This document shows positions 23,893 through 35,252 of a DNA stretch of 64,000 nucleotides, piece by piece. The first letter of the stretch is position 1. Each line of letters starts with the position of its first letter. The stretch is from Blattamonas nauphoetae (taxonomy: Eukaryota; Preaxostyla; Oxymonadida), in NCBI GenBank assembly GCA_033064195.1, contig JARBJD010000147.1, forward strand, positions 113,018 to 177,017. Direction: 5' to 3'. A program made the translations under genes and the position numbers. The notes under the pieces are model-generated. The model ran no database searches. It was not told the origin of the DNA and saw only the letters and a program-made list of their open reading frames with translations.

Positions 23893-24708
23893 GATCGATC
23901 TGGGAATTGTTTTCTATCACACGGGCCAGACTCTCTTTTGCGGGCTCCTGCCCAATTATTGTTCTATATATTTTTCAAATTTTCAAAACACTCCAATTCA
24001 AAAAAATCATAGTGCCATGACTGTGGACGACGGTGAGATATTTCAGCAGATTGTTTCGGAAACAAACTTTGTCATCATTAATTTTTCCAAACAAGGGCAT
24101 TTGTGGAAAAATTTTTGAAAACTTGGGAGCGTACCCCAGCTCCTAAAAAGGAAGTATCTCGATTTTTTTGAGAACTTTGTGAATGAGGAGGACTCTGACG
24201 ACATAAATCTGTGTTTTTTTTCGGATAGATCATAGATCAAAAAAAGTGGTGAAAAATAGATCTAGGCTACAAAACTGATTTCCATTTCGCAAATTCTCCA
24301 TAATGATCCTTTTTATTCAGAATAAATCCACAGATCGCTCAATATAATGACTAGAGAGTGAGAAAATAAGAAGAGAAAAAAAGTGTGGTATTTCCTCTAG
24401 AGGCACCAAATCAAGTCATCAACCACCGAATGATGCTCATTCACATCTAATTATCCACCAGACAAAAGTTTTTTGTAAGTGGTACGGGGGCTTGCTGTCC
24501 CAAGTTTTCAAAAATTTTTCCACATTTTCAAAACCAATTTTCCTTCAGAGAGTTCAAGGGGATTGAGTGAAGAGTGCAAATATCTTGTATCCCTGATTAG
24601 AACTTCCGTGATCAAAAAAAGACGACAAGAAGCGGATTCTAACATCGTTAAAGAATAAAGACATCTAAACTACAAGCAAACAAAAAAAACTCACGTAATA
24701 TAGTTGTT
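23893..24708. other. Intergenic region with a small inverted-repeat element
   Basis: Between the second four-exon gene (+) and the Piezo gene (-) the two transcripts converge. The stretch is A+T-rich, contains the small element at 24102-24524, and has no gene that I can support. Confidence 0.5.
24102..24524. mobile_element. Small terminal-inverted-repeat element (MITE-like)
   Basis: A 27-bp sequence beginning TGTGGAAAAATTTTTG and ending ACTTGGGA at 24102-24128 occurs as an exact reverse complement at 24498-24524. The enclosed 370 bp have no coding capacity. The size and structure fit a miniature inverted-repeat transposable element. The flanks are T-rich, so a target duplication (perhaps TT or TTT) cannot be defined with confidence. 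Confidence 0.5.
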
Positions 24709-27700
24709 TCACTTTTCTTTCAACTTCTTCGTGCGCCACCTCTTCACACGAAGCAAATCTCGCTCAAACTCCCTTGGTCGTGCTGGCTGTGTCATGGCCA
24801 GCAGATAGCTCGGATTCCTGATGATCTGAACCAAAATCCTGAACGTGATTTCTTCCTCCTTCAGATTACCCTCTTTCCGCTTTAAGAACGCAGAACCAGC
24901 AAGCAAGAACAGAGTGTGCAGATGCGTGATCCCGCCAATCAACATCCCCGACACGAATCCAGACAGCCTGGGCTTCAACTCGGTTTTCGAGATCACAATC
25001 ACGTATGTTGTGTAGAAACCGACGAGACCTGCAGCTCCGATGTCTCTCATTGGGGTTGGTGGAGCGATGAAGTAGAATTCTGGGATTGACGAGAAAGCAA
25101 AGAAGTATCCTTTAATCGGATCGTGCTGGAAGATCAGCGAGAGTGTGTTGTTCATCGTGGTTTCGTTGTGGAGTGTGTAAAGTGGGATGATGTCGTTGTT
25201 GGTTTCGATGTAGAATGATTGAGGAATGTTGAATGAGAGCGTCTCCCCGACTGCTGACAAGCTCATCATATTCCACATCTTCGTCTTCTCCGCTGCTGTC
25301 AGTGTGAACTTCATGGAATGATCGATTGTTGAGCTTGGTGCTGACTTCGCTCTTCTGATCCCTAAATCAAATCTGATCCAGACTTCCTTTTCAGGATCGG
25401 CCAATCGCTTGAGCAACTCGCTCAGTGCATCATCAGTCACACCAAAATACTCAGTCGACGCCTGCGGGAACGTTGTTTTGTATGTGTGATCCCGTTCATT
25501 GGAAGAGAGAGACAATTGACTGATTGGGAGAGCCCCCACTTCGCCAGTCTTCAGATGGTTGATGTTGGATTGTGTTGATGTGAGAAGAGGAGGAACACCG
25601 ATACATGAAATCGAGAGTGTCGAGTCGATAATTCCGTCTTGTTGCGTGCCCACCCCGAAATCTGAAAACAAAAGCAGTGGCCCCCAAATTAAGAAGACGA
25701 TGCCAACAATCAGCAGCGCTCCTTCCAACACCCTCCCAATCACAGGAAACACGATTCCGGCTGTGCTCGACTGGCTGTGGAACTTTTTGTTGAGCGCGTC
25801 TCTTTGTTCCATCGTGAAAGCTGATGTCGGACGGATGTACAGCGTTCGTTTTGGGACAGCTTGCGATTGGACGATGGCAGGAGCTGTTCCCGCAGGTGAT
25901 GCTGCGTGTGGGGCAGTGATGATTGGAGAGGATGATGGGACGGTTATTGCAGGAGAGCTGACAAGAACTGGTTGATGGATGAGCGTCACGTTGGATTGCG
26001 TGTTCAATTTTGGAGAAGCTTGTTGCGACGATTGGAGAGACAGAAGGTCCCTTGGAATGATTGTGGTTGATCCATCTTGAGATAAACGAACATTCAATTC
26101 TTCCATCTCATCCATCTCCTTCAAGAACACTTCTGTCTCCAGCTCACCTGACACAAATTTCTCAGACAGTTCAACAAGATCATCTTCTGTTGCTTCACCA
26201 TTCGAAATCTTAATCTTCAACTCCTTCCTCATCCGCTTGTAGATTCGTCTCATATTCTTCCCTCTCTTTCTCAGTCTCGCATGGAATGCCCTCCGAATCT
26301 TCCAATATCTGAACCATTCGTCTTTGTCGTGCTCTGCCTCCTTCTTCCAAAGATGCCCGTAAATATCTTCAAGTCGAGCAAATTTGTTGAGTGAAAGAGC
26401 TGTCTTCTGCATCGTCCAATCCACAATCAGACACAATTCGTTCAAAAACGGAATTAAGTTCGTGAACTTCGAGAGATACATCCGAACCATGTCTGTTTTG
26501 TGAGGAGGAGTGAGAACATGCGATGTCGACGTGTGCGGATACCCTTCAGAGATCTGACAAGCCGTCACAAAGCACGACAAGAATTGGAGTGTGAAATAGA
26601 ACGAAAACGACACTGTTGGCTTCTCCAGCGGTGTGTTGTAACCAAACATTGAATACGCGAAGAAAAAGATCCCCATTCCAATCGTTTCAATGAGGAAGAA
26701 CACAACTCGTGCTTTCATGTACCCAGGCACATAGCAAGCCCTCTCCACCAGCAACTTCACAAGATGGACGAGAATTAGGATCACGACAGGTCCTGTGAAT
26801 CCAGTGCTGAGCAGATCAGAGAACGAGCGAGTGTGTCTGACCAGGCTGATTGGGACGAAGCAGTTTGGTTGGATGATGATGTGGACCAAGCTGATGATTT
26901 CGACAAACAACTTGAGCACGTGGAACGACGCCCCATCTTTCTCCTTCGAGAGAACAATGCTGACAAACGGTCGAACTGCAAACTGGTCTGGGAGTGTTCC
27001 TCTCATCCGCTCCCACTTCTTTTCCAGTCTGTCCATCAGAGCAGATGCCCACTCGTCTTTGAAAATTGCTTTGAACGCTGTCACGAACCCGATCGACGAC
27101 AATCCAGTCGTGTCCATCAGAAGAGAGTGGATGAAGAGGAAGAAGAACGTCGAAAGGAACGATTTATACACATTCCACACAGTCCCCACTCCGCCCAGTC
27201 CGAACACAATCAGATTGATGATCACTGAGACATACGCAGAGACGCTTGCCACAACACTGCACAACACCCAAATCCAGGAAACAGGGTGTTTCGCGCTGGT
27301 GGAGTAGAGAATCAAATAAACTACGATGAACGGGAATAGAAGGAATCCATTCGGTCCGTGGATAGAGACGAGTGGGATGATGAACAGCCACTCTTTGAAT
27401 GCTAACAGGAACCACAGACAGTTCGAGAGGAAGTTGACAACGGAATCAAACACTGACACGACGAGGCCATCTTCGATGTGGGCATGTGAGGGGAGTGACT
27501 GGAAGGAAGTGATTTCGACAGGAGGATCGTATCCCATTTCGAGGAATTCTGGATTGACGAGCCCGATTCTGAAGAAGATTGGAGCAGGACTGGCGTGGCG
27601 TGGTGTGTCGTGTGGAATCGAAGCGTCTTCTGAGCTGGAGAGCGAGAATTCTTCGTTTCGTAACGTTGTTGTGTGGAGAAGAGGCGATGGATGACTTGAT

Positions 27701-30700
27701 TGAGCAGACCCCAGCGGCTCGCCTCCTTCCGCGTGTTCCTCCGCCGCATCTTTCCTCTCCTCTTCCTCTCCTTCCTCTTCCCCAAACGGGAGAACGACTT
27801 CCCTTTTGTGTTCTGTGATCATGTACTGGAATCCTCTCTTCAAAACTTCTCGAAATTCTCGGGTTTTGCTGAGTCGTTGTGGGATGACGTACTCGTTCTC
27901 GATGAACTCATCTTCTTCCCTCAACTCTCGATCCACCATCTTCTGATTCAGCGCGAGAATGATGTCTTCGTTCTGTTTGTTCGAAATCACAACCATCTTC
28001 CTGACAAACTCACCAACCACTGTCTTGTCCATCATCGCCTTCAGTTCGTCCTCCGATTGAAGCCACACACTCTCCGCCAGATCATCCATTTCTTTCAGTC
28101 GCTGCTTTCTGTGTTCTTTAGTTTCCTTTCCGTTTTGAGAATTTCTCGTCGAGCTGGACTGTTGTGACTGTCTCGTTCGTCTCGAAATCCTGTCTTGTTC
28201 CAAAACAACGCTGTTCTGAAGGTCAGACACCTGTTGCTCCAACAGCGAATCAGCGAGAGCCTGCATTTGGATTTCGTATTCCTCCTGCTCTTCGATTAAG
28301 TCTTCGTCACCCTTGACAAAGAGCAGGTCATCCAGTGCTTTGGTTTCGTTGACGAAAATGGCTTCTTCTCGCTTCCTCTTCACCACTCTGTCTCTGAAGA
28401 GGCTGATGACACTCCACTTTCCAATCAGACCTTCCTCTCTTCTGTCCACAATCATCTTTCCCATCGCTGTCGATGGAATGCGGTGAACGGTCCGAGAGTA
28501 CATCAGAATCAGAAAGATGAAGAAGAACTGGGATAAGGCCAGCCCGAAGTTCACGCTCAACGGATTGGCTTGTACAGACCATGTGAAGGGAGAGCCAATC
28601 AGAGAGAAGACGATGAAGCCCACATTCGCCACGAGTGTCGTTTTGAGGTTGTAAAGCTGAAGAATCGAGATCACAGCGAGGAAGATGGGAGGAACAGCAA
28701 ATGCAACGACAGCAATGACGACAAGAATTTTGAAAATAGTCGTCCGAAGGAGGACACGATCCCCCAACGCAATGATGAACCAAATCAGACCATAAATCAA
28801 CGACGTCACCAGCCCAAATGTCATCCACAGCAGCACAATAACCAGAATCAGCGGAAGGATGAAACGAACAAAAACGTAGCTCGATGTTGAAAATGTTGGA
28901 ATCCCAAAAATATGGAAATCGTCGCGGTGGATATCTGAGAGGGTGTACGGCCGACTAACTGGGTCTTCCATGTTGGGGAGATCGAAGGAAACGTTGGTTT
29001 GGTCGTGTTGTGGGAGAAGAGGGTCTGTGGAGGAGACAGATGCGAGTTCGGAGTCGGCAGCATCGCTGTCAGACGACTCATCGTTGTTCGAGTCCAGCAA
29101 CGATCGGTTTTTGGGACGGCGAACGACTGGCTGCTCAAAATTGTGATTCTGTGACGATGAAGATGATGAGTTTTCTTGTTCTGCAGTCTCGTCGACTTCA
29201 TCAATCACATCTGTCACCCTCTGCTCCCCACCACCAACCTGCGCTCGCTCCTCCCCTGCTTGTTCCCCAACCGATGAGACCTGCTGACTCGGAGTTGAAG
29301 CAAGTGACGGCATCACACTCGAAGAGAGGAGAAGATCCTGTTGGAGATCCACCTCCTCGTCATCCGGTGTGTCTTGATCGTATTTCTGAAGCAGTTTCAT
29401 AAATTCTGAAAGTGGTGGGAGATCCCAGTCGGAGAACACGTCCAGTTTCTTCTGTCCACACGATCCGTAGAACGCTTTGAAGTTTGCTGGTTCGGAGAGG
29501 TTCTGTTGAGGATTGAGAGAAGGGATGGGCTCAGATGGAGGAGTGATCGATGTTGGTTGTGTGTCAGCGACGGCGGTTAGGTTTTGAGCAAACTGTCCCA
29601 AGTTGGCGAATTCCATCATTTCTTCCTCATCCTCGCTCGATTTCAGATCATTCGGGTCATTCGGGACTTCATGAATATCCGCTTTGTACTGCAGTTTCGG
29701 TGACCAGATCGAGAACAAGACAGGAATCGTAGCGACCATCAAACTCTGCCCATCGTGAGATCCGAACAGTCCAGTCAAGATCTTCAACACTTTGTCCAAC
29801 TGTGGACAAACAGACGAAGTTGTGATGAGACAGAAAGTGTTGACGAAGGCCGAGTAGAGCGACGAACAGATGAGCAGCAGAATCTCGATAAACAAGATGA
29901 AAGTGTAGAATCCCCAAAACCTGGCCAGTTTCTTCGGAAGATGAAGCGAAGACCGCATGGACATCAGCGCCATCACAACGAAGAAGATCAGATTGACAAA
30001 AGTGATGGAGGAGAGTGTGTACGAACACAGCAGAAGCATCGCCGCGTTCAATTCGATCGAGTAGAACGAGAAGAACTCGCAGATCAGCCCATAAATCGGC
30101 GCAAACAGTTGTGCTCCGTCTCGGAGTCTCAAAAAGTCTGGCCTTGTCTTCACGTGAAAGGATGAGGGCGGTTCTTGATTCTCTGCGGCAGTTGCGGATT
30201 TTTGGTTGATTGGTTGTTTTGGAGGAAGGACGACGAACGGGAAGGATTGTTTGAGAGAATACTTCAACTTTCTGGAGTGGGCGTTTCGGATCAATTCGTT
30301 GAGGAGAGTTGGCTGGTGTTCGTCAACCACAGCGAACACGACATTCGTTCGGATGACGAGACAGGAAACAATCAGAACAGCAACATGACTTCCCAACACT
30401 TCGCTGCTTCTCGGAATATCAACTCCAGTTGTGCTCGACAATCCCAGACCAATATAGCGACCAGAGAGAGCGAATTGGTCGAACTTGTGCCAGAATGAGC
30501 TGATCATTGATCCAGTCCAGCCGAGATGGCCAACATTGAAATCGTAGCTAGCAAAGTACCTGACAACCGCAAGAATATATGCGATGACCAGACAGAGAAA
30601 GGCGTTAAAAATGGCGATGCGGGGAATCGAGCGGTAGATCTTGCTGTTGGTGAAGGATTGGGGTGTGGATACGATGTAGAGCAACATGCAGATGAAATAC

Positions 30701-33700
30701 ACGATTCCACCAACGCCAATGTTTGAGAAGGCAAGATCGAGAGTGAAGGGGAGAGCTAGGCGTGCCAGATGGCCCAATACAAACGGGATGATGGAGAAGA
30801 TGCGGAGGTGAGACCCACATTGCGAGAAGAATGGGTCGAAGTGATGGCAATGCTCGTTCGATGGGACTTTGATTATTGCGGCTGCCATGAGCGCAGATTG
30901 AGCAGAATGATCACCACCTTCCAGTTGGGAGAGATAAGGGTTCTTGAACGAATCTCCAGCGGCATTTTTGTGACACGCTGGACACCGTTGGGTTTGATAC
31001 TGTAACAATTTCTTATATGCCTTTTCAATCATTCTAAGGAACGAATGACCAAGTAAGATCATAATTGGGTTGTATACAACTTGCATTCCGATCGGTGTTG
31101 GTGTGGATTCGGCTCCAGGGTTGACGTTGATCAAACCGAGAATATAAAACAGTTTGGTGAGAAGAAAAGTATGATCTTGGAGTTGGAGATAGGTAAACAC
31201 GTGTGTATTGAGTGCATATGCCGATACGATCACCAGAGTGAGAACGATCGAGTGAAGAGTTTTCCAAGCTCTGCCGCGTCGCGGGTGGGCTGACAGAGGA
31301 GACAAGAGTGATGACAATGTGAATATCGCAGAGAGAAGGAGGATGGGAGATGTGGCATATTTGGCCAACGGTATACACGTCATCACAATCGTGAACCATC
31401 GCGTGGCCTCGTGGAGGAGTATCAAAATCGAAGTAAGTGGGACAGCGTGAAGAAAGAGACCATGACGGTCAAGAACATCGATGGGGGCGAGATATTGCGG
31501 GATTTCTGATGGGCCATCGATGCTTTGAGGTCTGTTTAACTTGACCGGGGAGAGCGCAACTGAAAATGGGCGTTGTCGTGTTTTTGGGCCAGTTGGTTGG
31601 AAAAAGTGGTTGAGCATGGAGACAAGGAAATGCTTTTTGTGCTTGTATCTGAAATCTACAGCGGTTCTGATAAAAAACAGACAGATCGTGATTGGGATCA
31701 CGAATGAGATTGATGATGACGATGAAATGACTGTCTTGGAGATGTTGTGTGCATAAAACCATTTAGTGATTGGTGGAACGGTTGATTGAAGATTAAATAT
31801 TTCTGCCAGGAGCACGTCGTACCACTTGATGAAGACACCATACCATTTGAAATATGTCGCATCAGAAGTCCGATACGTGAGTACAGATGATCCACAGAAA
31901 ATGGATATCAGAACGAAGATGGGAAACAAGACTAGACTGAGAGTATATTGCAGTCCGGATCGCAAGAACGGAAGGAGAAGGAGAAGAATGGACAGTACTG
32001 TGAAATAATTGATTGGTGTCGTTATAACATGAATAAATATGAGAAGGGGAATCATGGCTACAAAAAGTTTGCCAAGAAAGTGTGGAAGAACTCGTGCGAA
32101 GACCCAACTTCTGTCGCGTCGCTTTTGAACTGAAACCTCATACAATTCGGTTTTCAGAGGAACCCATTTAGTGGGCGCGGATGATTGATCCATATCTGCG
32201 GCTAGTTTGAGTTTTTCTTCAGCCATTCGGAAACCTGTGTGGACAAACGAATATCCTCCAACAATCCACAGAGCGAAGCTAATCACAAGTTTACCAGCTT
32301 GGAACGTGACCGAGTAAATCAGCATTCCTGGTTGATAGAACCAGAAGTGGAAGATATCTTGTACTGCTTCCACGACATACAAGAAGAGCACAGCAAACCC
32401 CTCCAAGAGAGATATGATTCTGAGTGTGAATAACGTTGATCTTCCTGAAGGAAAATATGCGACAACCATCACAATAAGAAGTAGCGGGTGGAATAGTGGT
32501 GGGAGGAGTGGGAGAGAACAAAAAGTGACGATGAAGGCGAGGAAGGCGAAAAAGGGGGTAATAAAGCGTTGAAAGCCTTTTCCGCGTTTTGAGACTATAG
32601 TGGAAGAGTCAGAAGGTTTATATTGGGGAGGAGGCGGTGTTATTGATGCCAAAGCAAGAACAACGAGGAGAATGCAGTGTGGTACATGTGTGTGAGAATG
32701 ATCGAAGAGTATGCAGAAAGAATTAGTGGCCAGAGAGGGTATGAGGCTCACCACAAAATGAATAGATTGGATAAAGAGACATATCAAGACAACGAGAAAT
32801 AGGATCGTTCGGTTCCGTTTCTTCCAGAATGGACAAAGAATCTTTAAAACTGGATGTTGGACAAATGTTGTCGAATCAGGGTCATCTACCCATGCGTAAT
32901 CTTTAGCGTGGAGCGCCGGGCAAATGAAAAACACGGACAGGAGGAAGCTGAGGAAGAGGAGAGGGAGATATACAATGCTGGTGGTTGGGATAGCAACAAC
33001 ATTGAGAAGAATGGTCTGAATAATGCTTATAATGGGCGAAAAGCTCGAAAGAATTAAAGTCTTCCATCTTGGCTGCGAGGCAACGAAGGAAGAGAGAGTG
33101 GATGACGATGACATGGATGATTGGTCTGACATCAATTCGCTGAAAGATTTGAATGTAGTTAGCTTCTTTCGAACTTTTTTCTCTCGTTTCTGAGTGATAA
33201 AGTTCATAACAATCACAATGACGCAGAGGGCGACAAGGATCGCTGTGAAGATGATCATTCCGAGGTTTCCTCCTGTCGAATATCGTCTAAAGAAAGTTTA
33301 AATGATACATAGTGATGAACACACGTCGTTCGCCCAAAAAGACTGACACAGACATAGACATTGCCGACATCAAAGACGTACTGTTGGTTGGAGTGAATGG
33401 AAATGCAAAAGGGAGACTTTTTCGAATACTTGGAGCAACATTCGTGCAATAGAAACGATCAGCGCAATAAAGCCAATAATTCGTTCCTGTATTAATTCTG
33501 AAATTTGAGAAAAGGCAGAGTTAATCAAGATGTGCGTATTTCCTCAGTGACCGAAAAAAACAGACCCTTCGGGGTAGCGAACATCCAAACTCTGGAGTAA
33601 AAGGTGAACAGAATTCCGCATATGAGAAAGACGATTCCAAAGGCTGATCGTTCGATCATGGAAACTGAGGGTGGAGATGAGAACGATGAAGACAGATACA

Positions 33701-33965
33701 TAAATAAAAGAGGAACGGGACAACTATCTTCCAATTCTGGATGATCACATCCCTGATGTATATCATTTCCAGTCAATTGGAGCAGCGTTGCTTGTCCGAT
33801 TCGCGGAGTTAAGGGAAACGGAGCGATTATCATCTTGCGCTCAGGCGATCCGAAATGACGGACGTCCCCTGGAAGAGGATACCCATTCTCTTCCTCATTG
33901 GAATCATAGCAGCCATCTTCCGTCTTCAGGCTGAACTGGTCATATCCAATGTCTCTCATTCTCAC
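24709..33965 (-). CDS. Piezo-type mechanosensitive ion channel
   Basis: The predicted protein has about 3,033 residues with dozens of hydrophobic helices throughout, longer than typical Piezo proteins (about 2,100-2,800). The diagnostic C-terminal region is present. PFLNELCLIVDWTMQKTALS followed by LEDIYGHLWKKEAEHD corresponds to the family's PF-x2-EL...DW-x4-T-x-LS and EDIY segment. Next come a membrane helix with IWGPLLLFSDF (outer helix), an extracellular cap of about 250 residues (SLSISCIGVPP to EFYFIAPP), the pore-lining inner helix GAAGLVGFYTTYVIVI, and a C-terminal tail with IIRNPSYLLAM. A large charged cytoplasmic segment lies near 27.7-29.6 kb. Three introns near the 5' end are inferred: 33498-33565, 33381-33429 and 33287-33324. 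They join a soluble N-terminal exon (from MRMRDIGYDQF) to the first helices. Exons total 9,102 nt in frame. Family call is strong; intron edges are inferred. Confidence 0.88.
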
Positions 33966-34029
33966 ATTTTCAACATATAATCACACTTTCTCTCTCTTCT
34001 CCCTGCCTCACGATCATCGTTCTCCATAG

Positions 34030-35048
34030 GGATTGTATCATTGGCATTATTTCCGGACAAGGCGGACAAGACGATTCGTTCGAGAAACTTTCAGTTTTTT
34101 GTATCTGGCAATCGTGGTTGTTTACGAGTTCATGCTGATGTATCAAGAAAAACTCTTTAATCTCGCGAATTGCTGGGTATATTTCTCATTTTTTGCCTAT
34201 CCACCACCTCAGACCGATTTCCTCACCTGGCAAGCATCACGTGGCTTCAACAATATTTATTTTATCGAAGCCTGCACATATATTCAAGCTCTGATCTATA
34301 CTCTCATGTCTGCTTACAATAAAAGAGTATGCCCGCCTTTCCGCACAACTGTTCAAGGACATTATCCAACACTCCACTCATCATATTGTCACCCTCCTCT
34401 TGCTTGGTCTCTCGTATAAGCTGGAGTTTGTTCCTCTATGGTTTTCTTCATCCTTGTTAGTTGTGAACGGATTGGCCTTGTTGTTTTGCTTTGTCACAAT
34501 GCCAGCGAGATCTTCGTTGTATTAGGCAAAGCCTTTCTATATCTCGGGCACTTCTGGCCGGCCATTGTTGCCCTTACCTTCACAATAGTCTGTTATTTTC
34601 GTTTTGTATCACTTTCACACTCTTGTCACGTCTCAACAACTTCCACCCACATTTTGTCCAGATCACTTGGTTCGCTTTCAGAATCATCTACTTTCCTTTT
34701 TTCATCATCCGCTCAACTCTCATCACATCATATCCCGATATCGATCGGTATAGCTTCCCCTTCCCAGGTTACTTCACAACCAACTTTCTCCTCCTCTGCA
34801 TCCTCGTTCTCAACATACACGGATTGATCAGTCTCGTCAGATTGTATATTCGGTTGATGAAAAACGGGATTATGGTCAAACAAGACATGGAAGATTCAAA
34901 GGATCGAGATCCCAACGATCCTCCCAAAACCGTAACGATCTCCTCCAATGATCCTCCAACTGCACAAAATTCCTCTGCAACTTCATCGAAAGCGTATTTT
35001 CTTCCTTCTTTGGCACCTGCCTTTACGGACAGAGCCAAGGAAGATTGA
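34030..35048 (+). CDS. TLC-domain protein, ceramide-synthase-like (LAG1/CerS family), 5' end unresolved
   Basis: Exons 34030-34326, 34358-34425, 34461-34605 and 34662-35048 join in frame through GT-AG introns of 31, 35 and 56 nt. The product has the ceramide-synthase layout: a basic stretch FRTRRTRRFVRE before the first helices, then QHSTHHIVTLLLLGLSY and LLCHNASEIFVVLGKAFLY (the Lag1 motif region), then WFAFRIIYFPF and a last helix. Such enzymes N-acylate sphingoid bases in the ER membrane. The paired His of the motif is kept, but the two Asp of the usual HD-x-SD are Asn and Glu (HNASE), which may abolish or alter activity. No ATG precedes the first exon in frame: a TAG sits directly before it at 34027-34029, as part of a likely splice acceptor, so one 5' exon is missing from this model. 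The C-terminal 65 residues are polar and disordered. Confidence 0.75.
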
Positions 35049-35252
35049 GTATTCATTCATCGCGCGTTCGTTCATGCCTCACTCATTTATTTCTGTCGTA
35101 TACTCTCATTTCATACATATGACGTTCATTTATTTCTCTCACATTCCTAATTGTTGACGTATCGTCTGATTTAGGAGAAGAAAGGGCAAAATAAAGAGGC
35201 GAAAGTTATAGGTTGGATTCCGTCACAAAAAAGAGAATGATGACATCCTAAA

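Noticed and set aside
26795-30388. Numerous plus-strand frames antisense to the Piezo gene
   Set aside because: Codon-bias shadows; none continues beyond about 170 codons or shows a domain.
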